Origin: Pseudomonas iranensis
Lineage (GTDB): Bacteria; Pseudomonadota; Gammaproteobacteria; Pseudomonadales; Pseudomonadaceae
Direction of reading: 5' to 3'
DNA length: 64,000 nucleotides
NCBI RefSeq assembly: GCF_014268585.2
Contig: NZ_CP077092.1
Location: 1,240,001-1,304,000, forward strand
How positions within the stretch are numbered: the stretch's first letter is position 1; each line of letters begins with the position of its first letter. The notes beneath the pieces are model-generated. The model was not told the DNA's origin. It saw nothing but the letters and a program-made list of their open reading frames with translations, and did no database searches. The position numbers were made by a program, and so were the translations under genes. Shown here one piece after another: positions 27,023 to 35,414 of this stretch.

Positions 27023-27532
27023 TCAGCGCTCAACTTTCAAAGTGATGTAGATCATCACCGGGAAGATGAAGTCGACAATATGCCTTGCCCAGTCCTTGGC
27101 ATTCCATGATAGCGAAGTGTCCATGTCGAACCACTCGACACCTACAGTTTGTAGACAAACGTAATAAATGAAAATGGCGACCAATATGCCCATGATCGAA
27201 AACTTCTTGGCTTCATGGAATGCCGCTGGCGATGCATCGATGTAGCGATACAACTGGTAAGTACCGATCAGGCAAAGCACGGTATAGGTGACTTCCATGG
27301 TGATGATGAACCAGTAGATCCGGTGATGGATCATCGGCGAATCGATCGCGCGGTACATGATGTTTTCACTGGCGTTGGTGGTGTCCATGCTCAGGATATG
27401 TGCAACGTAAGTGTAGTTGGACTCATAGTCAGTGAAGTTATGAATCATCACCAGCAAGCCAAAGAAACTTATATAAGCCATCAAGATGACTTTGCTGTAA
27501 CGAATGAGTTTGGCGGTGGTCAGGGTGTTCAC
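27023..27532 (-). CDS. DUF2165 family small integral membrane protein
   Basis: Encodes 169 residues from the GTG at 27532, which has GGAGAG about 8 bp upstream; a TTG at 27553 is the alternative. Four membrane segments are visible: SKVILMAYISFFGLLVMIHN, YWFIITMEVTYTVLCLIGTY, FSIMGILVAIFIYYVCLQTV and IVDFIFPVMIYITLKV. The motifs NFTDY and DSPMIHHRIYW fit the DUF2165 family of predicted small membrane proteins. Function is unknown. It is convergent with the DMT transporter. Confidence 0.8.
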   Translation of the reverse strand: MNTLTTAKLIRYSKVILMAYISFFGLLVMIHNFTDYESNYTYVAHILSMDTTNASENIMYRAIDSPMIHHRIYWFIITMEVTYTVLCLIGTYQLYRYIDASPAAFHEAKKFSIMGILVAIFIYYVCLQTVGVEWFDMDTSLSWNAKDWARHIVDFIFPVMIYITLKVER

Positions 27533-27638
27533 GGGATTGGCTCTCCATGGCAATTAATCAATAAGTTGATAAGTTGCGAGAGCTTATATTGCTGTTGCTG
27601 GGTCCGGCGTTTTTGTTCGGTTGCAAGTTATGTAAGGT

Positions 27639-27672
27639 GAAGGCCGGCGCAATGTTGCGCCGGCCTTTTTTT
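27639..27672 (+). terminator. Strong + strand terminator with no evident upstream gene
   Basis: Stem AAGGCCGGCGCAA / TTGCGCCGGCCTT is followed on the plus strand by seven T residues. It overlaps the 3' end of ghrB, which reads the other way and lacks a T tract on its side. The plus-strand transcript it would end must start in the 27533-27638 gap. Confidence 0.85.
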
Positions 27673-28646
27673 CAGCCGCGCCAGACTTGCGGGTTGACCA
27701 GATCCTGCGGCCGTTCGCCGAGCAGGGCGCTGCGCAGGTTGGCCAGTGCGCGGTTGGCCATGGCTTCACGGGTCTCGGTGGTGGCCGAGCCGATGTGCGG
27801 CAGGGTCACGGCGTTTTTCAACTGGAACAGCGGCGATTCGGCCAGCGGTTCTTTTTCATAGACGTCCAGCCCGGCGCCACGGATGCGGTTGTTTTGCAGG
27901 GCTTCGATCAGTGCCGGTTCGTCGACCACCGGGCCGCGCGAGATGTTGACCAGAATAGCGCTCGGCTTCATCAGCGCCAGTTCACGATGGCTGATCAGGT
28001 GGCGGGTCTTGTCGCTCAACGGCACTACCAGGCAGACAAAATCGGCTTCGGCCAGCAGCTCATCGAGGCTGCGGAACTGTGCGCCGAGTTCCTGTTCCAG
28101 TTCGGTCTTGCGGCTGTTGCCGCTGTAGATGATCGGCATGTTGAAGCCGAAGCGACCACGGCGGGCGACGGCGGCGCCGATGTTGCCCATACCGACGATG
28201 CCGAGGGTCTTGCCGTGCACATCAGTGCCGAACAGCGGGGCGCCGACGCTGGCTTGCCATTGGCCGGCCTTGGTCCAGGCGTCGAGTTCGGCAACGCGGC
28301 GGGCGCTGCTCATGATCAGGGCGAAGGCGAGGTCGGCGGTGCTTTCGGTGAGCACGTCAGGGGTGTTGGTGAGCATGATCCCGCGTTCGTAGAAGTACTC
28401 GAGGTCGTAGTTGTCGTAGCCGACCGAGACGCTGGAGACCACTTCGAGTTTTGTCGCGCTTTCCAGTTGTGCGCGGCCGAGTTTGCGGCCGACGCCGATG
28501 AGGCCGTGGGCGTGGGGCAGGGCTTCGTTGAACTGGGCGTTGATGTCACCGGTCTTGGGGTTGGGGACGATGACGTCGAATTCTTCTTGCAGGCGTTCGA
28601 TCATGGGCGGGGTGATGCGGCTGAAGGCCAGGACTGTTTTTTTCAT
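27672..28646 (-). CDS. ghrB: 2-hydroxyacid dehydrogenase, glyoxylate/hydroxypyruvate/2-ketogluconate reductase
   Basis: Encodes 324 residues. A D-isomer-specific 2-hydroxyacid dehydrogenase: the NAD(P)-binding motif is GIVGMGNIGAAVARRG near residue 150, and the catalytic Arg, Glu and His lie in NISRGPVVDE, LDVYEKEPL and LPHIGSAT. Similarity to GhrB/TkrA suggests NADPH-dependent reduction of glyoxylate, hydroxypyruvate and 2-keto-D-gluconate in the cytoplasm. It stands alone; no ketogluconate genes are next to it. Confidence 0.9.
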   Translation of the reverse strand: MKKTVLAFSRITPPMIERLQEEFDVIVPNPKTGDINAQFNEALPHAHGLIGVGRKLGRAQLESATKLEVVSSVSVGYDNYDLEYFYERGIMLTNTPDVLTESTADLAFALIMSSARRVAELDAWTKAGQWQASVGAPLFGTDVHGKTLGIVGMGNIGAAVARRGRFGFNMPIIYSGNSRKTELEQELGAQFRSLDELLAEADFVCLVVPLSDKTRHLISHRELALMKPSAILVNISRGPVVDEPALIEALQNNRIRGAGLDVYEKEPLAESPLFQLKNAVTLPHIGSATTETREAMANRALANLRSALLGERPQDLVNPQVWRG

Positions 28647-29347
28647 TGGGGTTGGGCTCGTCGGGGCTTGATTGCAAGCACGCTAACATTTTCTCGCTCG
28701 GGTTGTCTTGGCGGCCTCTGGGCCGACCAGGTTCTTGGGGTTTTGGGTGAATATCCGTTTCTTCGGGTGTTGCGGCTGGCGGTTTCGCCCTTACGGCGAC
28801 TCACTTTTTTTACAAACGCCTAAAAAAAGTAAGCAAAAAAACGCTTGCTCCTACGTTCGGCCCTCGCAGGCTCGGGTCCCTTCGCTCCGGGATCGATCCG
28901 GGCGCAGCGGCTACGGTTTGCTTCGCTGCACCTCCTTCCGCTGTGTCTGGCTGCGCCAGACGGTCGCTGCGCTCCCACGCCCGGATCAATCCCTCCACTC
29001 AGCCTTCCGACGTCGCCGGTGGATCAAAAGCAAGATCAAGAGCACTCGAGCTTGCGCTCATTGTTGAGTGGGGCGGCTTCGCCGCGGGCAGCTGCGCTGC
29101 TTTGCCTTTGCTTTTGTAGGAGCGAGCCTGCTCGCGAAAGCGTCTCCACTGCCAACCTCTCTCTGCCAGATTCACCCCGCCCCTGTGGGAGCTGGCTTGC
29201 CAGCGAAGGCGGCCTGACAGCCGACCTGTTTCTCGCTGATGTACTCGATTCAAACTGTGGGAGCGAGTCTGCTCGCGAAAGCGGTATATCTGACACCCGA
29301 ATGTTGAATGTGCCGAAGCCTTCGCGGTCGGGCTCGCTCCCGGGAGG
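28647..29347. repeat. 700-bp repeat-rich gap with several REP elements
   Basis: No convincing gene. From 28803 the sequence has the AAAAAAAGTAAGCAAAAAA / CGCTTGCTCC block and short palindromes (CTGGCTGCGCCAGAC) that recur in Pseudomonas intergenic DNA. REP-like units lie at 29116-29142 (TAGGAGCGAGCCTGCTCGCG), 29183-29212 (variant GGGAGCTGGCTTGCCAGCGA), 29255-29283 (GGGAGCGAGTCTGCTCGCGA) and 29318-29346 (CTTCGCGGTCGGGCTCGCTC). Short frames here are repeat translations. Confidence 0.75.
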
Positions 29348-29722
29348 TCAGCTGCGTGACGGGGTCTGGTGGATTTCGTAATTATCCAGCACGCGGTTCA
29401 CCGCCAGTTCCGCCAGCATGATCACCTGCTGGATGGCCAGTATGGTGTGCCGCTGTGGGCTGTCGACGTGGGCGGCGATGTCGCTGCTCATGATGCTCGC
29501 CGAGGCGAGGGATTCGCAGGCGTGGGCCAGCAGGCTTTCGTTGTCCTGGTCCGGGGCGACCTGGAACATGGTGCTGGGTTTGTGGCTTTGCTGCGCGGTG
29601 GTGGCCGGTTTGAGGTAGTGATCCAGTGCGCGTTCGGCGGCGTCGTGGAGTTTCGTTGAGTCGGGGGATTGGTAGGGTGAGGTGCTTTCGGATTCGGGGG
29701 GATTGGGTGTGGGTTTGAACAT
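29348..29722 (-). CDS. DUF6124 family protein
   Basis: Encodes 124 residues. An N-terminal Pro/Ser-rich stretch (MFKPTPNPPESE) leads to a helical core with KLHDAAERALDHYLKP, SLLAHACESLASASIM and HTILAIQQVIMLAELAVNRV. This pattern matches the small DUF6124 family, found in several copies in many Pseudomonas. No signal peptide is seen and function is unknown. The ribosome-binding site AAAAGGA lies 8 bp before the ATG and is complementary to a loop in the long upstream leader, suggesting post-transcriptional control. Confidence 0.83.
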   Translation of the reverse strand: MFKPTPNPPESESTSPYQSPDSTKLHDAAERALDHYLKPATTAQQSHKPSTMFQVAPDQDNESLLAHACESLASASIMSSDIAAHVDSPQRHTILAIQQVIMLAELAVNRVLDNYEIHQTPSRS

Positions 29723-29728
29723 GGCAAA

Positions 29729-29858
29729 GATCCTTTTGGATTAATGGAGCTGCCATTTTTCGTTTTCCAGGCGAAAGGGGTGGCAGCTGTACGCGGACTG
29801 GAAAAACCGGCAAAGGATCAAACCCGGCAGACCCGAAGGTCTCCCACGTACAGCCGCC
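29729..29858 (-). promoter_or_regulatory. Structured 5' leader of the DUF6124 gene, candidate RNA switch
   Basis: Read as minus-strand RNA: a 12-bp helix GGCGGCUGUACG (29858-29847) / CGUACAGCUGCC (29793-29782), perfect with one G-U pair that would be an A-C mismatch on the other strand. It encloses the hairpin AGACC-UUCG-GGUCU (29842-29829). The 3' arm alternatively pairs as AGCUGCCA (29788-29781) with UGGCAGCU (29755-29748), extended by UUUCG/CGAAA, so the two folds exclude each other. A loop segment GAUCCUUU (29819-29812) is fully complementary to AAAGGAUC (29736-29729) at the ribosome-binding site. I do not recognise it as a named riboswitch. Confidence 0.55.
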
Positions 29859-30027
29859 ATAACTGAATACCGGCGCTGAAAGAGCGCGGCATTATGTCAT
29901 GCGCTGTGATCCTGCGGGTTTTCCAGACCCGGTCGCTGATTCGTCAGCAACCGCCAGATCCTAGCCAGCGCACGTCCGACGGACAACCTGCAAACTCTGT
30001 CTGAAAGTACCTTGAAAACACCGCGAT

Positions 30028-30116
30028 GTAGGAGTTGTCGTAGGCTGCGATCTTTTGATTTTTAAACAGCAAAATCAAAAGATCGCAGCCTCGTTGCACT
30101 CGTCAGCTCCTGCACG
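30028..30116. repeat. Long palindrome (AGGCTGCGATCTTTTGATTT type)
   Basis: AGGCTGCGATCTTTTGATTT (30042-30061) and its exact inverse AAATCAAAAGATCGCAGCCT (30072-30091) form a 20-bp stem around a 10-base loop, with weaker outer complementarity (GGAGTTGTCG / CGTCAGCTCC). It lies after the LysR gene at 30138-31106 and could act as its terminator. Confidence 0.85.
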
Positions 30117-30137
30117 AAACCTGCGAGTGTTTAAAAC

Positions 30138-31106
30138 TCAGTTCGCAACGCGGACGCCCGCCAGGCTCCCGGTCAATTCATAAGCAACCAGTTCCGCCTG
30201 ATGCGCCGCCAATATTTCCGGCAACGATCCGCGCAAATATTCCACCCAGGTTTTGATCTTGGCATCCAGGTACTGCCGCGACGGGTAGATGGCGTAGAGG
30301 TTGAGTTCCTGCGAGCGGTAGTTCGGCATCACGCGCACCAGGGTGCCGTTGCGCAGGCCTTCGATGGCGGCGTAGACCGGCAGCACGCCGACGCCCATGC
30401 CGCTGGTGATGGCGGTTTTCATGGCGTCGGCGGAGTTGACCAGGAACGGTGAGCTGTTGATGGTGACTGTTTCCTGGCCGTCCGGGCCGTCGAAGGCCCA
30501 TTTCTCCAAGGGGATCACCGGGCTGACCAGGCGCAGGCAGGCGTGGTTGAGCAGGTCGCTGGGTTTCTGTGCGGCGCCGTTGGCTTTCACGTACGCCGGC
30601 GAGGCGCAGACGATGCTGTAGGTGATGCCCAGGCGTTGCGAAACGAAGCCCGAGTCGGGCAGTTCGCTGGCGAGCACGATGGACACGTCGTAGCCCTCGT
30701 CGAGCAGGTCCGGCACGCGGTTGGCCAGGGTCAGGTCGAAGGTCACGTCGGGGTGGGTCTTGCGGTAGCGGGCGATGGCGTCGATGACGAAGTGCTGACC
30801 GATGCCGGTCATGGTGTGAACTTTCAGCTGTCCCGCCGGGCGCGCGTGGGCGTCGCTGGCTTCCGCTTCGGCTTCTTCGACGTAGGCGAGGATCTGTTCG
30901 CAGCGCAGCAGGTAGCGTTTGCCGGCCTCGGTCAGGGCGATGCGCCGGGTCGTGCGATTGAGCAGGCGTGTTTGCAGGTGGGCTTCCAGATTGGAGACCG
31001 CGCGCGAGACGTTGGCGGTGGTGGTGTCCAGTTGCACGGCGGCGGCGGTGAAGCTGCCCGCTTCGGCAACACAACTGAAGGCGCGCATGTTTTGCAAAGT
31101 GTCCAT
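30138..31106 (-). CDS. LysR-family regulator divergent from an efflux operon
   Basis: Encodes 322 residues. The helix-turn-helix region reads SFTAAAVQLDTTTANVSRAV and NLEAHLQTRLLNRTTRRIAL, in the CrgA/DsdC-like LysR branch. The effector domain includes VSIVLASELPDSGFVSQRLG and TSGMGVGVLPVYAA. It is divergent from the AaeXAB-like operon at 31383-36278, so it probably senses an exported aromatic acid or drug and controls that operon. The intergenic region holds a long palindrome at 31255-31347. Confidence 0.88.
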   Translation of the reverse strand: MDTLQNMRAFSCVAEAGSFTAAAVQLDTTTANVSRAVSNLEAHLQTRLLNRTTRRIALTEAGKRYLLRCEQILAYVEEAEAEASDAHARPAGQLKVHTMTGIGQHFVIDAIARYRKTHPDVTFDLTLANRVPDLLDEGYDVSIVLASELPDSGFVSQRLGITYSIVCASPAYVKANGAAQKPSDLLNHACLRLVSPVIPLEKWAFDGPDGQETVTINSSPFLVNSADAMKTAITSGMGVGVLPVYAAIEGLRNGTLVRVMPNYRSQELNLYAIYPSRQYLDAKIKTWVEYLRGSLPEILAAHQAELVAYELTGSLAGVRVAN

Positions 31107-31254
31107 GGGGTGCTCTCAAGGGAGATGGCAAATTGTGACACGAAGTTTCAGGGGCTGAGACCCCCGACCAAGGGATTATCTCGTTAACCGTAACAAAGAT
31201 TCACAGAAATCCCAGCTTATCGCCGCAGAGGCAGCTCCATAGAATTGCGCCGAT

Positions 31255-31347
31255 CCTGTGCCGGCGCTGCCGAAGGCTGCGGTCTTTTGATTTTGTTTTA
31301 AGGGAAGCAAGATCAAAAAATCGCAGCCTGCGGCAGCTCCTGCACGG
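31255..31347. repeat. Long imperfect palindrome in the LysR-efflux intergenic region
   Basis: GCTGCCGAAGGCTGCGGTCT with TTTTGATTTTG on the left is mirrored by AAGATCAAAAAATCGCAGCC with TGCGGCAGCTCC on the right. It belongs to the same family as the palindromes at 8395-8466 and 30028-30116 and lies 35 bp before the first efflux gene. Confidence 0.75.
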
Positions 31348-31382
31348 TCCTCGATCTGTCCCTCTCTCAGGAATTCGCAGCT

Positions 31383-32882
31383 GTGCCGCGTCGCATCAAC
31401 AGAGCGCTTTTGCCGCTCAGTGTTCTGGCTTTAACCCTGGCTCTCGGCGGCTGCATCTCAACTCAAGGCATTGCCCCTCACGGCGAAACGCTTGCCGCCG
31501 ATTCACTGGCCACCGATGCAGCCATTGCCGACGCAGCCAAAGACGCCCATTGGCCCACTGCGCATTGGTGGCAAGCATTTGGCGACCCGCAACTCAATCG
31601 CTGGATCGACCTCGCCATGCAAGGCAGCCCGAGCATGGCCATGGCCGCCGCGCGGGTGCGTCAGGCCAAGGCCATGGCCGGTGTAGCCGAGGCTGCCGAA
31701 TCGTTGCAAGTAAGCGGCGAATCGACGCTCAAGCGCCACAACTGGCCGACCGATCCGTTCTACGGCCCCGGCGATCTGGCCAACACCACCACGTGGGACA
31801 ACAACGCCGCGCTCGGCTTCAGCTACGCCCTCGACCTCTGGGGCCGCGAGCGCAATGCCAGTGAACGGGCGGTGGATCTGGCCCATGTGAGTGTGGCCGA
31901 GGCGCGCCTGGCGCAGCTGGAACTGCAGAGCAACATCGTCCGCGCCTACATCGAACTGTCGCTGCATTACGCCCAACGCGACATCGTCGCCGCGACGCTC
32001 CAGCAGCAACAGCAGATTCTCAATCTGGCGCAGAAGCGCCTGAGCGGTGGCATCGGCACGCATTTCGAAGTCAGCCAGGCCGAAACGCCGTTGCCGGAAA
32101 CCCATCGCCAACTCGATGCGCTGGACGAGGAAATTGCCCTGAGCCGCAACCAGATTGCTGCGCTGGCCGGTAAAGGCCCGGGCGCCGCTGCGCAACTGCA
32201 ACGGCCGACGCTGTCCCTCGCGGCGCCGTTGAAGTTGCCCTCGGCATTGCCCGCCGAACTGCTCGGCCAGCGTCCGGACGTGGTCGCCAGTCGCTGGCAA
32301 GTGGCGGCGCAGGCGCGTGGCATCGATGTCGCCCATGGCGGCTTTTACCCCAATGTCGATCTGGTCGGCACCCTCGGCTACATGGCCACTGGCGGCGGTG
32401 CGCTGGAGTTTCTGACCGGCAAGAAACTCAACTACAACGTCGGCCCGGCGATCTCGTTGCCGATCTTCGACGGCGGGCGCTTGCGTGGCGAGCTGGGTGA
32501 AGCGGCGGCCGGATATGACATTGCTGTGGCGCACTACAACCAGACCCTGATCAACGCGCTGAAGAACATTTCCGATCAGTTGATCCGCCGCGAGTCGATG
32601 GACAAGCAGCAGGACTTCGCCGCCGAATCCGTGGCCGCAGCGCAGAAGACTTACGACATCGCGATGATCGCCTATCAACGTGGCCTCACCGATTACCTCA
32701 ATGTGCTGAATGCGCAGACCTTGCTGTTCAAACAGCAGCAAGTGCAGCAGCAGGTCCAGGCGGCGCGGTTGAGTGCGCATGCCGAGCTGGTGACTGCCTT
32801 GGGGGGCGGCCTCGGTGCCGGTGATGACGTGCCGACAGCCGAGCAGACCCAAGCCCCGAAGACCCCGGTTCTCTTACGTTGA
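31383..32882 (+). CDS. Outer-membrane efflux lipoprotein (NodT/OprM family)
   Basis: Encodes 499 residues from a GTG start. The lipoprotein signal LPLSVLALTLALGGC places the acylated Cys near residue 23. Two OEP domains follow, with the typical FSYALDLWGRERN and the repeat ISLPIFDGGRLRGELGEA; coiled-coil helices carry Ala/Gln-rich segments. It should form the trimeric outer-membrane channel for the pump encoded by the next three genes. A REP pair separates it from the FUSC gene. Confidence 0.9.
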   Translation: MPRRINRALLPLSVLALTLALGGCISTQGIAPHGETLAADSLATDAAIADAAKDAHWPTAHWWQAFGDPQLNRWIDLAMQGSPSMAMAAARVRQAKAMAGVAEAAESLQVSGESTLKRHNWPTDPFYGPGDLANTTTWDNNAALGFSYALDLWGRERNASERAVDLAHVSVAEARLAQLELQSNIVRAYIELSLHYAQRDIVAATLQQQQQILNLAQKRLSGGIGTHFEVSQAETPLPETHRQLDALDEEIALSRNQIAALAGKGPGAAAQLQRPTLSLAAPLKLPSALPAELLGQRPDVVASRWQVAAQARGIDVAHGGFYPNVDLVGTLGYMATGGGALEFLTGKKLNYNVGPAISLPIFDGGRLRGELGEAAAGYDIAVAHYNQTLINALKNISDQLIRRESMDKQQDFAAESVAAAQKTYDIAMIAYQRGLTDYLNVLNAQTLLFKQQQVQQQVQAARLSAHAELVTALGGGLGAGDDVPTAEQTQAPKTPVLLR

Positions 32883-32894
32883 ACACAGCATCCA

Positions 32895-32989
32895 TTGTGG
32901 GAGCGAGCCTGCTCGCGAAGAGGGCGTATCAGTTAATGAACATGTTGCCTGACACGCCGCTTTCGCGAGCAGGCTCGCTCCCACAGGTT
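32895..32989. repeat. REP pair inside the efflux operon
   Basis: GTGGGAGCGAGCCTGCTCGC and its inverse GCGAGCAGGCTCGCTCCCAC flank about 45 bp between the outer-membrane factor and the FUSC gene. As mRNA it would form a stable hairpin that could lower expression of the downstream genes. Confidence 0.9.
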
Positions 32990-33021
32990 TCGAGTCCGCA
33001 TTGCATGCCGGAGTATTTTCA

Positions 33022-35214
33022 ATGACCTCATTGCCCGCACCCCTGCGCTGGCTCCACTCCCTGGAATGGCGTCGCGGTTTTTTCGACTGGGCACGCAGCG
33101 ATGGCGTGACCTGGGTGTATATCTTCAAGGTGTTGCTCGCCGCGTTTCTCACCTTGTGGCTGGCGATGCGTCTGGAATTGCCGCAACCGCGCACGGCGAT
33201 GATCACCGTGTTTATCGTCATGCAGCCGCAGAGCGGCCAGGTTTTCGCCAAGAGTTTCTATCGCTTCCTCGGCACGCTGGCCGGGTCGGCGATGATGGTC
33301 ACGCTGATCGCTTTGTTTGCGCAGAACACGGAGCTGTTTCTCGGCTCGCTGGCGATCTGGGTCGGCATCTGCTCGGCCGGTGCCGCACGTTGCCGTAACT
33401 TTCGCGCCTACGGTTTTGTCCTCGCCGGTTACACCGCAGCGATGGTCGGTCTGCCGGCGTTGGCGCATCCCGACGGCGCCTTCATGGCCGCGGTGTGGCG
33501 GGTGCTGGAGATCTCGCTGGGGATTCTCTGCTCAACCCTGATCAGCGCTGGGATCCTGCCGCAGACCGCCAGCGCGGCGATGCGCAACGCTTTGTATCAG
33601 CGCTTCGGTGTGTTCGCGCTCTTCGTCACCGATGGCTTGCGCGGGCGCAGCAAAGCCGAGGCGTTCGAAGCCAGCAACGTGCGCTTCATTGCCGAAGCCG
33701 TCGGCCTGGAAGGCTTGCGCAGCGTGACCGTGTTCGAGGACCCGCACATGCGCCGGCGCAACGGTCGTCTGAGCCGATTGAACAGCGAGTTCATGGGCAT
33801 CACCACGCGCTTTAACGCCTTGCATCAATTGCTTGAACGCCTGCGCGGCAATGGCGAAGAGCATGTCGTGGCGGCGATCAAACCGGGCTTGCAGGACCTT
33901 GCCGAAGTGCTCGACGGCTTCAGCGGTCGCGCCCTGACCAGCCCCGATGCTGCCCGTTTGGCGACCGCGTTGGCCACCTACAAGGAAGGTCTGCCGGCAC
34001 GTGTCCGAACCCTGCGCGGGATCTTTCAGGACACTGCTCCGAGCGAAGCCGAACAACTGGATTTCCACACCGCCTACGAATTGCTCTACCGCTTCGTCGA
34101 TGACCTGCACAGCTATGCGCAGACCCACGCGTCCCTGGCTGAGCACCGCCACGAACGCGAGCGCTGGGACGAGCCCTTCACCCCGCAAACCAACTGGTGG
34201 GCCGCAGCCGCGTCGGGAATTCGTGCCTCATTCATCCTGATTGTGCTGGGCAGTTACTGGGTGGCCACCGCGTGGCCGAGCGGGGCGACCATGACCCTGA
34301 TCGCTGCCGCCACCGTCGGCCTTTCCGCCGCCACACCGAACCCCAAACGCATGGCCTTTCAAATGGCCTGCGGGACTTTTCTCGGCGCACTGATCGGCTT
34401 CGTCGAGATGTTTTTCATCTTCCCGTTGATCGACGGTTTCCCCTTGCTCTGCGTGATGCTCGCGCCGGTGATCGTGCTCGGTTCGTTCCTCGCCTCACGA
34501 CCGCAATACGCCGGTGTCGGCCTCGGGTTGTTGATCTTTTTCAGCACCGGTTCAGTGCCGGACAACCTGACGATTTACAACCCCTACACCTTCATCAACG
34601 ACTACATCGCCATGGTCATGGGCATGCTCGTCTGTGCCGCAGCGGGAGCGATTATTCTGCCGCCGAACAGTCGCTGGCTGTGGCAGCGCCTGGAGCAGGA
34701 TCTGCGCGGGCAAGTGGTCTATGCGATCAGCGGCAAACTCAAGGGCCTGGCCTCGCGTTTCGAGAGCCGCACCCGCGATCTGCTGCATCAGGCCTATGGC
34801 CTCGCGGCAGGACAACCGAAGGTGCAGAAGAGTCTGCTGCGCTGGATGTTCGTGGTGCTCGAAGTCGGCCACGCGATCATCGAGTTGCGCAAGGAACAGG
34901 CGATCCTGCCGGTGCACCCGGCGTATGCCGAATCGCAGCCGTGGCGCCAGGCAATCCGCGTGATGGGGCGCGCGTTGGTGCGCCTGTTTTTGCAGCCGAA
35001 CGCGAGCAATCTCGAGCGCGCACTGGTGGCGGTCGATCACGCGATCAGCCGCGTCGCCGCCACCGACGAGCCGTTCGCGCCGCACTTCGATACCTCGGCG
35101 TTGCGCCGGGTGAAAAGCTACCTGCACTTCATCCGCACCTCGCTGCTCGACCCGCAATCACCTCTCGCCGAATTCGCTACTGCCAGGCCCGAAGGACTCG
35201 CCCATGCCTCGTGA
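33022..35214 (+). CDS. FUSC-family inner-membrane efflux protein (AaeB-like)
   Basis: Encodes 730 residues from the ATG at 33022 (GGAG 11 bp upstream). Two clusters of membrane segments flank a large cytoplasmic region: N-terminal VYIFKVLLAAFLTLWLAMRL with PRTAMITVFIVMQPQSG, and a second set starting near residue 395 (GIRASFILIVLGSYWVATAW). This is the fusaric acid resistance/AaeB architecture, exporting aromatic carboxylic acids with an AaeA-type adaptor. It overlaps the DUF1656 gene by 11 bp, indicating translational coupling. Confidence 0.9.
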   Translation: MTSLPAPLRWLHSLEWRRGFFDWARSDGVTWVYIFKVLLAAFLTLWLAMRLELPQPRTAMITVFIVMQPQSGQVFAKSFYRFLGTLAGSAMMVTLIALFAQNTELFLGSLAIWVGICSAGAARCRNFRAYGFVLAGYTAAMVGLPALAHPDGAFMAAVWRVLEISLGILCSTLISAGILPQTASAAMRNALYQRFGVFALFVTDGLRGRSKAEAFEASNVRFIAEAVGLEGLRSVTVFEDPHMRRRNGRLSRLNSEFMGITTRFNALHQLLERLRGNGEEHVVAAIKPGLQDLAEVLDGFSGRALTSPDAARLATALATYKEGLPARVRTLRGIFQDTAPSEAEQLDFHTAYELLYRFVDDLHSYAQTHASLAEHRHERERWDEPFTPQTNWWAAAASGIRASFILIVLGSYWVATAWPSGATMTLIAAATVGLSAATPNPKRMAFQMACGTFLGALIGFVEMFFIFPLIDGFPLLCVMLAPVIVLGSFLASRPQYAGVGLGLLIFFSTGSVPDNLTIYNPYTFINDYIAMVMGMLVCAAAGAIILPPNSRWLWQRLEQDLRGQVVYAISGKLKGLASRFESRTRDLLHQAYGLAAGQPKVQKSLLRWMFVVLEVGHAIIELRKEQAILPVHPAYAESQPWRQAIRVMGRALVRLFLQPNASNLERALVAVDHAISRVAATDEPFAPHFDTSALRRVKSYLHFIRTSLLDPQSPLAEFATARPEGLAHAS

Positions 35215-35404
35215 AATCGCCTTCCACGGCGTGTACATGCCGACCATGACCCTGATGTTTTTCATTGCTGCGGGACTGGCCTGGGCAGTTGACCGCTTCC
35301 TCTCGGGGTTCGACCTGTACCGTTTTTTCTGGCACCCGGCGCTGCTGCGTCTGAGCCTTTTTACCTGTCTGTTCGGCGCCATGGCGCTGACTGTCTACCG
35401 TTGA
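35204..35404 (+). CDS. DUF1656 small membrane protein (AaeX-like)
   Basis: Encodes 66 residues starting MPREIAFHGVYMPTMTLMFF. Two membrane segments are visible (TLMFFIAAGLAWAVDRF and LRLSLFTCLFGAMALTVY), matching DUF1656/AaeX. The family is always found between or next to FUSC and HlyD genes; its role in the pump is not established. It overlaps the FUSC stop by 11 bp and is followed 10 bp later by the adaptor gene. Confidence 0.88.
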   Translation: MPREIAFHGVYMPTMTLMFFIAAGLAWAVDRFLSGFDLYRFFWHPALLRLSLFTCLFGAMALTVYR

Positions 35405-35414
35405 GAACATCTTG

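Noticed and set aside
27574..27672. Lipoprotein-like start (LLLLGPAFLFGC) on the plus strand
   Set aside because: The frame runs through the terminator stem into antisense of ghrB without a stop and has no ribosome-binding site.
28803..29300. Several overlapping short frames after ghrB
   Set aside because: They translate REP and other dispersed repeats and overlap each other on both strands.
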